From JAHEFU01 sp020440645 (GTDB taxonomy: Bacteria; 4484-113; JAFGCY01), in NCBI GenBank assembly GCA_020440645.1, contig JAGRNR010000001.1:139221-203220 (forward strand): a DNA stretch of 64,000 nt. The letters are read 5' to 3'. Below the pieces are notes generated by a model, which saw only the letters and a list, made by a program, of their open reading frames with translations, searched no databases and was not told the origin of the DNA. Each line of letters begins with the position of its first letter. Within the stretch, counting starts at the first letter, position 1. Positions 43,063 through 51,924 of the stretch are shown here, one piece after another. The position numbers and the translations under genes were made by a program.

Positions 43063-43669
43063 GCACTGCCCGGCATGGTGCTGCCTCGGCACCGTCGAGT
43101 TTCAACGGCAGGCAGGTTAGGCGGTACAGTCCCGGCTTCACACCTGCCAGGCACAGATGCTCAAGCAACAGGAAGCCTGCACCAAGAAGTACGTGATGCA
43201 CCGGAAAGCTTCCATCCCCGTCGCGCTCTACGGACAGATAGTCAATCCCCACAAGCCTGGCCTGCCTGGATACAAGGAATTGAGCTGCATCGACTGTCAG
43301 GGCGGGATGCTCTGCAACATATTCGCCATCCCCAAACTCAGATGCATCCGTCAGCAGGAGCACTGCAGTATCGTCCCGGGTCAAACACGCCTCAAGATGC
43401 CGAGCGCTGATACCAAGCAAGCCCCTGCAATCAATCACCTCTGCCAGCGGATTGAATGCCTCCAACGGGAAGTCACCGATTTCTGCCCCGCCCGCAATGA
43501 AATGCCGGGGAGCGTCCAGGTGAGTCCCGCAATGGCTGTGCATGCTGATGCTCGTGAACGAGTATTCATCCCCCCTGTCCACGTTCGGACCGCGCTTCAT
43601 CACAAACGGCGGGTCCCCCGGGTAGCCAGCCATGCCGCTACGCATCAGCCTGCTGATGTCAATCATCAT
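43037..43669 (-). CDS. Cyclase/kynurenine-formamidase-like metal hydrolase
   Basis: 210 residues. The family motif HCGTHLDAPRHF (HxGTHxDxPxH, near residues 46-57) supplies divalent-metal and catalytic residues. DISRLMRSGMAGYPGDPP at the start and GIDYLSVE near 142 are also typical. Members hydrolyse N-formylkynurenine or related amides. No tryptophan-degradation gene is adjacent, so the substrate is open. Two adjacent ATGs (43669 and 43666) could start the protein. No ribosome site is evident, but a possible GATATG -10 lies 8 nt upstream. The 3' end runs 26 nt into the convergent gene. Confidence 0.85.
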   Translation of the reverse strand: MMIDISRLMRSGMAGYPGDPPFVMKRGPNVDRGDEYSFTSISMHSHCGTHLDAPRHFIAGGAEIGDFPLEAFNPLAEVIDCRGLLGISARHLEACLTRDDTAVLLLTDASEFGDGEYVAEHPALTVDAAQFLVSRQARLVGIDYLSVERDGDGSFPVHHVLLGAGFLLLEHLCLAGVKPGLYRLTCLPLKLDGAEAAPCRAVLTGVAEKQ

Positions 43670-43738
43670 CGCAGAAGCATATCAGCCAGCGTTTTCCACT
43701 CCCGGTGCAACCAGCAGGCCCCTGCAGGGGTCATAACT

Positions 43739-43744
43739 TATGAT
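43739..43744 (+). promoter_or_regulatory. -10 element of the FHA gene (leaderless type)
   Basis: TATGAT, 7 nt before ATG 43752. It favours this ATG over the one at 43740. Confidence 0.45.
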
Positions 43745-43751
43745 ACTCACG

Positions 43752-44651
43752 ATGGTGTTTCTCCTATATAACAAAGTCCTGCTGCGGATCCTCGTGGCAA
43801 TCTGCGGCATTGGAGTGGGACTGGCCACATGGCAGTACCTCGCCCTGTCCAGTGCCAAACTCGGCCGGCAGGGCATGGTTGATGCCTTCGCAATCATCAG
43901 CTTCGTGATCGCGGCGTGGCTGATCATGCTGACTGCAGAGGTGGTGGACAACCACTATGTGCGGGCCTTCGCCTGCCTCTGCATGCTGCTTGGCTGCGGC
44001 GTCAGCTACAAGTGGATATTCGTGCTGGACGGCCCGACGCTCAGGGCCCTGCCCGGTGGACCGCAGGGGATGTCCATCGTCACACTCGGCTTCATGCTGG
44101 CGTTGTTGCTCAGCCTGTTCATGTTCGTGATCCTTGTGATGCGCCTGGTGCGCGATAAGCAGAACCTCGGACGCCTGCCGAATGCCGCCGAACGCATGGA
44201 CCAGGTGCTGGCCGGAGCTTCCACTGGTGCCGCATCTGCAATGAAAAAACCTGCCGAACTGGAGCCGATCCCGCTGGACAGTTCACCAATCACTGCTGCT
44301 TCATCCAGCAGTGCCACAACCCCCGCTCCTGCACAAGCTGACAGGACCCCTGCCCCTGTCAAAAAACTAGTTGGCATCGGCGGCCTGTACCTCGGCTCTG
44401 AGTTTGAGCTAAGCACCGGAGAACATGGAATCGGCCGCGCAGATGCGCCGATCCTGCTTGACAAGGACAACCAGGTCAGCCGCAGCCATGCATTCATCAC
44501 GGTTGACGATGCCGGCATGGCCAGCCTGCATGACAACGGCAGTACCAACGGCACCTTCCTCAATAACCAGAAGGTGGACAAAACAGATCTCTGCCCCGGG
44601 GACGTGATCCGCATCGGCACCACCCAGTTCCGCGTGGAGGGCCGTTCCTGA
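43752..44651 (+). CDS. Membrane protein with cytoplasmic FHA domain
   Basis: 299 residues from ATG 43752; an in-frame ATG at 43740 overlaps the -10. Four membrane helices fill residues about 8-130. A cytoplasmic Ala/Pro/Thr linker leads to a FHA domain at about 200-298, with GIGRADAPI, NQVSRSHAFI and DNGSTNGTFLN. These are the G, SxxH and N blocks that bind phosphothreonine. FHA domains read out Ser/Thr-kinase signals, but no such kinase is in the window. The stop overlaps the next start (TGATG), so it forms an operon with the vWA-FHA protein. Confidence 0.82.
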   Translation: MVFLLYNKVLLRILVAICGIGVGLATWQYLALSSAKLGRQGMVDAFAIISFVIAAWLIMLTAEVVDNHYVRAFACLCMLLGCGVSYKWIFVLDGPTLRALPGGPQGMSIVTLGFMLALLLSLFMFVILVMRLVRDKQNLGRLPNAAERMDQVLAGASTGAASAMKKPAELEPIPLDSSPITAASSSSATTPAPAQADRTPAPVKKLVGIGGLYLGSEFELSTGEHGIGRADAPILLDKDNQVSRSHAFITVDDAGMASLHDNGSTNGTFLNNQKVDKTDLCPGDVIRIGTTQFRVEGRS

Positions 44652-46489
44652 TGCGGTTATTCCGCCTAAGCCTGCTCCTGCTGGCACTGCTGCTGGCAAA
44701 CCTGCCAGTCCATGCACAGGATCCGGCTACCCAGCAACCCAGCCCCAAGGAAGAGAACGAAGGCGCTCCCAGCGAGCGCGGTACAAGGCGCAACTCAGAT
44801 CCGCACCTGCAGTACAAGGAAAACGTGGAGTTGCGGATCTCGCAGATTGAGCTGAGTGAGTTCCCCACAGTGCGTGCCTTCATCTCTGTGGCTGACGAAG
44901 GCGGCATTCCCGTGCGCACCCTGCAGGCTGAGGACTTCGTAATCACGGAGAACAACCAGCCAGTGGAGAACGTGCGTTTTGCCAACCGGGACGAGCTTGA
45001 CCTGCCACTTTCCATCATGTTCGTTGTCGACGTCAGCGGCAGCATGCTTGGCATCAACCCGCAGGAAGGCGTACCCACCCCGCTGGACCTCGAAAAGGAA
45101 GCCATCCGCGAGTTCGTCTCGCAGCTCAGTGCACGCGACAGGGTCGGACTAGTCACCTTCTCTGATGCAGCCTATTCCCCTGTGCGCATGACCAGTGACC
45201 ACCAGCAGCTACTGGCGGAGCTGGACTACCTCGCAGCCTGGGGCCAGACAACGCTGTGGGACGGCCTGAAGGTCGGCATTGAGGACCTAAACGCGGATAC
45301 CACTGAGGCCCGCAAGGCGCTGATCGTGCTGTCGGACGGTGTTGACACCAACAGCCTCGAAACCCTGCAGACCGTGATCCAGCTCTACGAAGCTGAGGCG
45401 ATGAGCCAGAACAAGGGCTTCTCGATCTACACCCTCGCACTTGGCGACCAGGTCAATCGCTCTGCCCTGCAGCAGCTTGCCAAGCGCACCGGCGGCATGC
45501 ATCTCGACAGCCCGACTGCTGACAAACTCAATGAGGTCTACCAGAGCATCCTCAACCAGATCCAGAATGAGTACCTGATCGAATACACCTCTGTTGCCGC
45601 AGCTGAGCAGGGCAAGATCATGGACATCTCCGCCAGCCTGAACAATGTGCGCAGCACGATCCCCGGCGAGTACACCTATCGCAGCCCCGGCCTCGCCCAG
45701 GCGCTAGGACGCGCCCTGATCCCGGGACTGGTCGCCATTGCACTTGTACTGGTGCTGCTGGTCATTGCCACCATCTACAAGATCAGCCGGAGAGTATGGC
45801 TGACCATGCAGATCACGGCGCTTGAGGGCAAGGATTATGTGATCGGCACGGACGGGATTGAGATCGGCACCAGCGAACTCTGCCAGCTTCGTGTTGCCAG
45901 TGACCCCGGCATGCTGCCGATGCATGCCAGCATCCGCGAGACCAGTGATGGCTACCTGCTGGAAGTCAGCGATCCCGATTCTCCGATCCTCTTCGGCGGC
46001 GCACTGCTGGCAAAGAAGCTCCTGCGCAGTGGCGACGCATTCATGCTAGGCACCACCAGTTTCGTGTTCAACGAAAAGGAACTGCGGGAAGGCGAAGGCC
46101 GGGTTGAGGAAGCCCGCTACTACCGGGAGGAACAGCTCGGGCAGATCACCGAGCAGGACATGCTGTCCGGCAAGCAATCAGCCCGTAGCGGCGGCAAACC
46201 ATCAGCCATGCTGGGTTCAGGTGGTCCTTATGATGGACAGCGCTTCGAACTCGCTGAAGGTGAAAATGTTATTGGCCGCACCGAAGGCAACATCGTCCTC
46301 GGTCAGGATTCGCAGGTCAGCCGCAGGCATTGCGTGGTCACACTGACGAAGGACACCGCCAGCATTGTGGACAATGGCAGCAGTAATGGCACCAGTGTCA
46401 ACGGTCAACGCCTGCAGCCCGGCATGTCGCAGCAGATCAGCCGTGGCGACACACTGACCATCGGCAGCAGCCAGTATCGGCTAGAATAG
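44651..46489 (+). CDS. vWA-TM-FHA-FHA membrane protein
   Basis: 612 residues. A signal peptide (1-23, VHAQ) places the N-terminal part outside the cytoplasm. It has a beta-rich segment (50-115) and a von Willebrand A domain (about 118-310) with the MIDAS motif FVVDVSGSM and LIVLSDGVD. A membrane helix near 357-380 follows. In the cytoplasm are a degenerate FHA-like domain (about 390-475, IGTSELCQLRVAS) and a canonical FHA domain (about 520-612, NVIGRTEG, SQVSRRHCVV, DNGSSNGTSVN). This design could pass an adhesion or ligand event outside to phospho-dependent partners inside; that is inference. It is coupled to the preceding FHA gene. Confidence 0.85.
   Translation: MRLFRLSLLLLALLLANLPVHAQDPATQQPSPKEENEGAPSERGTRRNSDPHLQYKENVELRISQIELSEFPTVRAFISVADEGGIPVRTLQAEDFVITENNQPVENVRFANRDELDLPLSIMFVVDVSGSMLGINPQEGVPTPLDLEKEAIREFVSQLSARDRVGLVTFSDAAYSPVRMTSDHQQLLAELDYLAAWGQTTLWDGLKVGIEDLNADTTEARKALIVLSDGVDTNSLETLQTVIQLYEAEAMSQNKGFSIYTLALGDQVNRSALQQLAKRTGGMHLDSPTADKLNEVYQSILNQIQNEYLIEYTSVAAAEQGKIMDISASLNNVRSTIPGEYTYRSPGLAQALGRALIPGLVAIALVLVLLVIATIYKISRRVWLTMQITALEGKDYVIGTDGIEIGTSELCQLRVASDPGMLPMHASIRETSDGYLLEVSDPDSPILFGGALLAKKLLRSGDAFMLGTTSFVFNEKELREGEGRVEEARYYREEQLGQITEQDMLSGKQSARSGGKPSAMLGSGGPYDGQRFELAEGENVIGRTEGNIVLGQDSQVSRRHCVVTLTKDTASIVDNGSSNGTSVNGQRLQPGMSQQISRGDTLTIGSSQYRLE
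46482..46487 (+). promoter_or_regulatory. -10 element of rdgB (leaderless type), inside the previous gene
   Basis: TAGAAT, formed by the last codons and stop of the vWA-FHA gene (CTA GAA TAG), 6 nt before GTG 46494. Confidence 0.5.
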
Positions 46490-46493
46490 CGCC

Positions 46494-47096
46494 GTGATCA
46501 TCATTGCCAGCCAGAATGAGGGCAAGGTGCGCGAAGTGGCCGCCCTGCCTGCCGCCAGCGGCCTGGACCTGCGCCCGATTTCCGCATTTGATGCCTGCCC
46601 GGATGTTGTCGAGGACGGCACCACCTGCGAGGAGAACGCAGTCATCAAGGCAGTCAAGTACAGCCTCTGGCTGAAGCGCACGCACGATGTATCTGCCCCG
46701 GTGATTGCCGAGGACAGCGGGCTGATGGTTTTCTCCCTGATGGGCTGGCCCGGTGTGCACAGTGCTCGGATTGCCGAAACCGACGTGGAACGCAACTGGA
46801 TGGTGCTTGACAGGCTGTCCGGCAAGCGTGATCGCAGTGCCCAGTTCCTGGCCTACACTGCGCTCGCTGTCAACGGCGTGCTGGTGGATAGCTGGCGCGG
46901 CAGCGTGACCGGTGCGATTGCCGAGGAACCGCGTGGAAACAATGGCTTCGGCTACGACCCGATCTTCATTGACCTGCGCAGCGGCCGGACTTTTGCTGAG
47001 CTGAGCAAGCAGGAAAAGAATGAACTGAGCCACCGCAACCAGGCCTGGACACAGGCCTTTGACTACTTGAAACTGCACCAGTCCATCGTCAGATGA
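46494..47096 (+). CDS. rdgB: Non-canonical purine NTP pyrophosphatase (RdgB/HAM1)
   Basis: 200 residues, the family length. ASQNEGKVREV at the N-terminus (the S/T-x-N-x-x-K motif), VIAEDSGLMV near 80, FGYDPIF near 155 and SHRNQAW near 180 are diagnostic. It hydrolyses dITP, XTP and similar deaminated nucleotides to monophosphates, keeping them out of DNA. The GTG start directly follows a leaderless -10 and has no ribosome site. The 3' end overlaps the convergent DUF58 gene by 8 nt. Confidence 0.95.
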   Translation: MIIIASQNEGKVREVAALPAASGLDLRPISAFDACPDVVEDGTTCEENAVIKAVKYSLWLKRTHDVSAPVIAEDSGLMVFSLMGWPGVHSARIAETDVERNWMVLDRLSGKRDRSAQFLAYTALAVNGVLVDSWRGSVTGAIAEEPRGNNGFGYDPIFIDLRSGRTFAELSKQEKNELSHRNQAWTQAFDYLKLHQSIVR

Positions 47097-48411
47097 GGTT
47101 GCGGGCCTTGACCTGCAGGTACTGGTCCACCACGGCCCCATTGAGTTTTTCCGCAGCCACGTTGACGATCAGGCAACCGCGGCTGCGCAGTTCCTGGATA
47201 GAGCGCCGCTTCTGTTCAAGCAGCACCTCTGCGCTGGCCTTGATGAATGCATCATCCTGGTTGTGCGTGCGCTGTCTCGCCATGCGCTCGATCTCCGGGT
47301 CGTCGAGGATCACGATCACCGGCAGGTGTGTGCGCGCCAGGCGACTGAGGTTGGCAACCGCCCGCTTGCTGGACACGCTGTCTACGAGGTCCGTGAACAG
47401 CACCACCAGCCCACGCTTGCTGTGCCTGGAGCGCAGCATGGCCAGTACCCGTGCATAGTCACTCTCGACGAACTCGGCCTGCAGGTCGAACACGGACTCG
47501 ATGATCGCATCAAGCTGTCGCGGCCGGCGCGCCGGTGGCACATAACGCCTGGTCTCGCTCGAGAATGCCATCAGGCCCACCCGGTCCTTCTGCGACAGGG
47601 CGAGGTAGGCCAGCTGCACAGCCGCATCAAGGTAACGGTCCAGCCGTGGCCGGCCGGCGATCTCCGTGTGCATCAGGCGGCCGCAGTCGATCAGCAGCAT
47701 CAGGTCACGGCTCTGGTCCACCTGGAACTGGTTGACAACGGGCTTGCCGCGCCGAGCGGTGGCCTTCCAGTTCATGCTGCGGTACTCGTCGTCCGGCGTG
47801 TAATCACGCAGGTGGTCGAAGTCCGTGCCACGTCCGTACTTGCGGCTATGGTGCTGGCCGATGCCCCACAGCTTACGGCGGTGCGCGAACAGGTCCCCGC
47901 CCTTCAGCTCCTCGATCAGCGGATAGACCCGCACCTTCTGCTGTGGTTCGATCCGCAGCTGGTTGACCCAGAGCTGCAGTCCGGCGAGGATCCGCAGGCC
48001 GATGCCACCGAGGTCCTGTTCGCCACGGTCCAGGCAGCGCACCACCATGGGCAATTCACAGGTCTCACCCGCCGCCGCGCTGGCCCAGCCCGGGGCCACG
48101 CTCTTGCGGAACTGCGGGAAGCTGTCCTCGAACACGCGGAAGCGGATGGGCATCCGGCTGCCATTGCTCAGCAGGTGCACGCCGCTGCGCGGCAGCTCAA
48201 CCGTCACAGTGCCGGGAAAGTCACGATCAATGCTGATCCTGCCCCGCAGCATGCTGCGTGTCGCCAGCAGGTCGACGACCGCCACCATGATCGCCAGCAG
48301 CCCGAGCATGCTGACGATCCCGAAGGCCGGTTGCCAGAAATATCCCACCAGCGCGAGGGCCACCAGCACGAGGCCGGCCTGCCCCATCCGCGGCGAGGGG
48401 AAACTCAGCAA
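47089..48411 (-). CDS. DUF58 domain membrane protein
   Basis: 440 residues. Two membrane helices lie near residues 12-28 and 30-48. An immunoglobulin-like beta region (about 60-170) follows, then the DUF58 signature GTDFDHLRDYTPDDEYRSMNWKATARRGKP near 195-225. A vWA-like fold completes the protein (LMLLIDCGRLM, VGLMAFSSE, LVVLFTDLVD). DUF58 genes usually sit with a MoxR AAA ATPase and BatA/BatB-type vWA proteins; here the ATPase is missing and the BatA-like gene is 4 kb away. The start is TTG 48411, 3 nt after the M20 gene stop, so translation is probably coupled. Confidence 0.85.
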   Translation of the reverse strand: MLSFPSPRMGQAGLVLVALALVGYFWQPAFGIVSMLGLLAIMVAVVDLLATRSMLRGRISIDRDFPGTVTVELPRSGVHLLSNGSRMPIRFRVFEDSFPQFRKSVAPGWASAAAGETCELPMVVRCLDRGEQDLGGIGLRILAGLQLWVNQLRIEPQQKVRVYPLIEELKGGDLFAHRRKLWGIGQHHSRKYGRGTDFDHLRDYTPDDEYRSMNWKATARRGKPVVNQFQVDQSRDLMLLIDCGRLMHTEIAGRPRLDRYLDAAVQLAYLALSQKDRVGLMAFSSETRRYVPPARRPRQLDAIIESVFDLQAEFVESDYARVLAMLRSRHSKRGLVVLFTDLVDSVSSKRAVANLSRLARTHLPVIVILDDPEIERMARQRTHNQDDAFIKASAEVLLEQKRRSIQELRSRGCLIVNVAAEKLNGAVVDQYLQVKARNLI

Positions 48412-48414
48412 TTC

Positions 48415-49617
48415 CTAGTACTCGGCGAGCAGCCTCTTGGCCACGCGGTACATCAGCTCATTGCCGATGGCCATTGCATCCTCGTCAATGTTGAACTTCG
48501 GATGATGGTGCGGATAGATACATTCCTTCTCGGTATTGGCGGCACCGACGAAGGCGAATGCGCCAGGCACCTCCGCGAGGAAATCGCTGAAGTCCTCGGC
48601 ACCCATCGTCTGCTGGTCATCCGCCACGTTCTCCGCACCAACGATCGCGATCGCCTCCTCGCGCACCAGCTCCGCCACCCGTGCATCGTTCACAGTGGCA
48701 ACCTGCTCATGGGAGTAGTCAATGTCGGCATTGCAACCAAGCGAGTCTGCAATTCCGTTCACCACCTCGTGGATGCGACGCTTGAGTATTTGGTGCACAT
48801 CACGCTCGAACACGCGCACGCTCATGGTGAGCTTGGCGAAAGGCGGGATGATGTTGTGTGCGGTGCCGGCATGGAACTCGCTGACCGTGATCACCGCGCT
48901 CTTGAGCGGGTCGATATTGCGGGACACGACGCTCTGCAGAGCAGTGACAATCTGGGCTCCACAGTAGATCGGGTCGTTTCCACCATGCGGGAATGCAGCG
49001 TGCGTACCCTTGCCGTGGATCACGATGTGCACCGTGTCCACCGCCGCCATCACCGGTCCGGCGCTGATCTGGATCTTGCCCGTCGGGCAACCGGCCCAGA
49101 TATGCTGGCCATAGCAGACCGTCACGTCCGGCCCTTTGAGCGCACTGTCAGCGATCATCTTCTGTGCGCCGTGGTGCCCTTCCTCGCCGGGCTGGTACAG
49201 CAGCTTGATCCTGCCGCGGCTGATGCCCTCTTCCTTCAGGCGGCGGCTGACAGCCAGCTGCATCGCGGTATGCGTATCGTGCCCGCAGGCATGCATCTTG
49301 CCCACGGTCTTTGATTCATATCCATGCGTGTTCTCTTCGGTGATCGGCAGCGCGTCGATGTCCGCGCGCAGCATCACCGTCGGTCCCTCGGCCCCGCTGT
49401 CTATCATGCTGATCACGCCGGTCTCGGCACAGCGTTTCGCTTCCAGGCCGTAACTCGTGAGTTGCTTCTCAATGTAGGTGGCCGTCTCATGTGTTTCCAT
49501 CCCGACCTCGGGATGCTCATGCAGGTAACGGCGGTTGCTGACGACGTCCGGCTGGGCAGCGCGGGTGACCTCGTCAATGTTGACTCCCGGTAACAGGGAT
49601 TCCTTGATTGCAGACAT
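48415..49617 (-). CDS. M20-family amidohydrolase (N-acyl-amino-acid or hippurate type)
   Basis: 400 residues. Metal-binding HACGHDTHTAMQLAV near residue 108, the catalytic GEEGHHGAQKM near 145 and a late TMGAEDFSDFLAEVPG block mark the M20D group that hydrolyses N-acyl amino acids. The dimerisation domain lies near 190-305. It is cytoplasmic. The start ATG 49617 has TAGAAT 6 nt upstream and no ribosome site, hence a leaderless transcript that continues into the DUF58 gene. Confidence 0.92.
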   Translation of the reverse strand: MSAIKESLLPGVNIDEVTRAAQPDVVSNRRYLHEHPEVGMETHETATYIEKQLTSYGLEAKRCAETGVISMIDSGAEGPTVMLRADIDALPITEENTHGYESKTVGKMHACGHDTHTAMQLAVSRRLKEEGISRGRIKLLYQPGEEGHHGAQKMIADSALKGPDVTVCYGQHIWAGCPTGKIQISAGPVMAAVDTVHIVIHGKGTHAAFPHGGNDPIYCGAQIVTALQSVVSRNIDPLKSAVITVSEFHAGTAHNIIPPFAKLTMSVRVFERDVHQILKRRIHEVVNGIADSLGCNADIDYSHEQVATVNDARVAELVREEAIAIVGAENVADDQQTMGAEDFSDFLAEVPGAFAFVGAANTEKECIYPHHHPKFNIDEDAMAIGNELMYRVAKRLLAEY

Positions 49618-49623
49618 GTATTG

Positions 49624-49629
49624 ATTCTA
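49624..49629 (-). promoter_or_regulatory. -10 element of the M20 gene (leaderless type)
   Basis: TAGAAT preceded by GC on the minus strand, 6 nt before ATG 49617. Confidence 0.55.
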
Positions 49630-49693
49630 GCGCTATCCGGCCCTCGTTACAGCGCACGGCCACCGTCCGGCCAGTTACTATACGGATGTAAGC

Positions 49694-49699
49694 TATAGT
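49694..49699 (+). promoter_or_regulatory. -10 element of the SNF2 helicase gene
   Basis: TATAGT preceded by GC, 8 nt before GTG 49708, with no ribosome site. It is divergent from the M20 promoter 65 nt away. Confidence 0.5.
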
Positions 49700-49707
49700 A
49701 CTTAGCC

Positions 49708-51924
49708 GTGGCAAGGGCCAAGCTGGAAATCGGAGGCAAGGACGGACGTTCCGTGGTGTTCCGCGGCAACCGCAAGTACCTGCCGGCCATGATCCGCGCT
49801 GTGGTCAACAGCCATTTCAGTAACTGGAACACGCTTAAGGACATCTCCCAGTGGCCGGCGCTGCTCAGGGAACTGGCCGAGGTCAATGCCCACAAAACCT
49901 TTGAGGGCACTGACTGGCAGGCTCTCAACAGCTTCTACGACGAGGAGATGAAGCGCTTCTCCGTGCTCATCCACGGGGGCATCGAAGCAGACCGTCCCTT
50001 CTTTGAGGTTCGCACCCTTGTAAAGGATTGCGCCCTGCGCATCCGCCAGCTGCGCACGGAGTACTGCAATGCCGAAGGACGGCTCCTTCACAACCACGAC
50101 ATCTGGCAGGTGGAGAAGCTGCTGCGTCGGCATGCAGCCAAGGTGAAGTTCTCGCCGGACTTCATCCCGGTGCTGAAGGTGTTTGCCACCGATGCCGTCA
50201 GCGTTGAACCATCACTGAGCTTCTTCCGCCAGATCCAGGTCTACCACAACCCGCAGTTCCTCAGGCCCGAACTGCTGGCAATCATCGCCCCGCACATTGA
50301 CCGCGTGCATACCGTAGCTGACCCTACCCAGCTGGAAGGGATGATTGATGCGCTGGACAAGGCGGGAGCAAAGCTGCGGGTCGATCCCGGCATAGCCGAC
50401 ATCATCCAGCACTACAACCGCCTGCGGCAGGTTGCCAGCGATTCCGAGTATGACCTGGCGGTTGCCAATGTGCTGAAGGACCGCCTCAAGGCAAGCCTGT
50501 ACGGCTACCAGCGGGAGGGCGTCGGCTTCCTCGTGCACAACCGCCGCGCGCTGCTGGCTGATGACATGGGCCTCGGCAAGACCCTGCAGGCGATGGCTGG
50601 TGCCCTCTACCTCAAGGATGTCGGTGATGTCAGGCGGGTGCTGATCGTCTGCCCGTCTTCGCTCAAGTACCAATGGCAGTCGGAGATCCGCAAGTTCACC
50701 GGTGAGCGTGTGCAGGTGATCGGCGGCAGCAAGCAGGAACGGATGGCGCTGTATGAAGCGGCCACCAGCGGCGGCGGCGGCCTGCTCGGCCTTGACGACA
50801 CCCCCTTCTTCAGTGTGATTAACTATGAGCTGGTGCACCGCGACATCGAGCACCTGATGCAGCTCAACCCGCAGCTGCTGATCCTCGATGAAGCGCAGCG
50901 CGTGAAGAACTTCCGTACCAAGACCGCCCAGGCCGTGTTCTCCATCCCAGCAGCCAACGTGTTCGTGCTGACCGGCACGCCGCTGGAGAACCAGCTTATG
51001 GAGCTGTTCACGATCCTCAAGTTCGTTGACGACCGCGCACTGGGCAAGAACCCGATCGCCTTCCGGGACCGCTATGTGCTGACTGACCAGTTCGGCTCGA
51101 TCCGGGGTTACCAGCATGTCGAGGAAGTGGCCCGCAAGATTGCCACCATCACCCTCCGCCGCACGAAGGAGGAAGCCCTCGAGGACCTGCCCGCCCTCGT
51201 CACCACATACGCCCGTCTCGATCTCACTGATGAGCAGAAGGCGATCTACAGGGAACTGCGTGGCGAGGCCCGCGAGATGCTGAGCGAGGAAGCATGGGAC
51301 AGCACGCATACGCAGAATGCAATGGTGCTGCTGCAGCGCTTGCGTGAGGTCTGTGACAGCCCTGAACTGATCGACCCGCAGTACACCAGCAGCCAGAAGC
51401 TCAACGAGCTGGAAGCGATCCTCGAGGACGAGGTCGGCACCCTGGACCGCCAGGTGATCATCTTCACCCAGTGGACCCGCATGGGTGAGATCATCCTGCG
51501 CCTGCTCACAAAAGCCGGCTACAGCTGTGCATTCCTGCACGGCGGGCTGAAAGCGGAGGAGCGCCAGCAGCTCGTTGAACGCTTCCAGCGGGGAGATGAC
51601 CGGATTTTCATCTCCACCGATGCCGGGGGTACCGGACTCAACCTGCAAAGCGCTTCCATGGTGATCAACTATGACCTCCCGTTCAATCCGGCCAAGCTCG
51701 ACCAGCGCATCGCACGGGCCCATCGCCTGGGCCAGAAGCAAACTGTATTTGTAGTCAACATGATTTGCCGTAATACTGTTGAGGAAAGACTGGTCAGGAT
51801 CCTCAGCGAAAAGAAGAGCCTGTTTGACGATGTATTCGGTAATATATCTGACCCACGGAACATTTCCGGAGCATCCATGTCGCCGAGATCCATGCGCGAA
51901 CTGCTGACGGAGCTGATCAGATGA
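49708..51924 (+). CDS. SNF2-family DEAD/DEAH-like helicase
   Basis: 738 residues. A non-conserved N-terminal region (1-260) precedes two RecA-like lobes. Motif I is ADDMGLGKT near 292, motif II LDEAQRVKN near 395, motif III VLTGTPLENQ near 422. The second lobe has FLHGG, STDAGGTGLNLQ and QRIARAHRLGQKQ. It would translocate on double-stranded DNA using ATP and could remodel protein-DNA complexes such as stalled RNA polymerase, as RapA does; that role is not proven. No methylase, nuclease or defence partner is adjacent. The start is GTG, near-leaderless. The stop overlaps lpxC (ATGA). Confidence 0.9.
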   Translation: MARAKLEIGGKDGRSVVFRGNRKYLPAMIRAVVNSHFSNWNTLKDISQWPALLRELAEVNAHKTFEGTDWQALNSFYDEEMKRFSVLIHGGIEADRPFFEVRTLVKDCALRIRQLRTEYCNAEGRLLHNHDIWQVEKLLRRHAAKVKFSPDFIPVLKVFATDAVSVEPSLSFFRQIQVYHNPQFLRPELLAIIAPHIDRVHTVADPTQLEGMIDALDKAGAKLRVDPGIADIIQHYNRLRQVASDSEYDLAVANVLKDRLKASLYGYQREGVGFLVHNRRALLADDMGLGKTLQAMAGALYLKDVGDVRRVLIVCPSSLKYQWQSEIRKFTGERVQVIGGSKQERMALYEAATSGGGGLLGLDDTPFFSVINYELVHRDIEHLMQLNPQLLILDEAQRVKNFRTKTAQAVFSIPAANVFVLTGTPLENQLMELFTILKFVDDRALGKNPIAFRDRYVLTDQFGSIRGYQHVEEVARKIATITLRRTKEEALEDLPALVTTYARLDLTDEQKAIYRELRGEAREMLSEEAWDSTHTQNAMVLLQRLREVCDSPELIDPQYTSSQKLNELEAILEDEVGTLDRQVIIFTQWTRMGEIILRLLTKAGYSCAFLHGGLKAEERQQLVERFQRGDDRIFISTDAGGTGLNLQSASMVINYDLPFNPAKLDQRIARAHRLGQKQTVFVVNMICRNTVEERLVRILSEKKSLFDDVFGNISDPRNISGASMSPRSMRELLTELIR

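Noticed and set aside
47263..49314. 683-codon plus-strand frame spanning DUF58 and the M20 gene
   Set aside because: It runs across two genuine minus-strand genes and their junction, and its His/Gln/Val-rich composition is typical of antisense frames.
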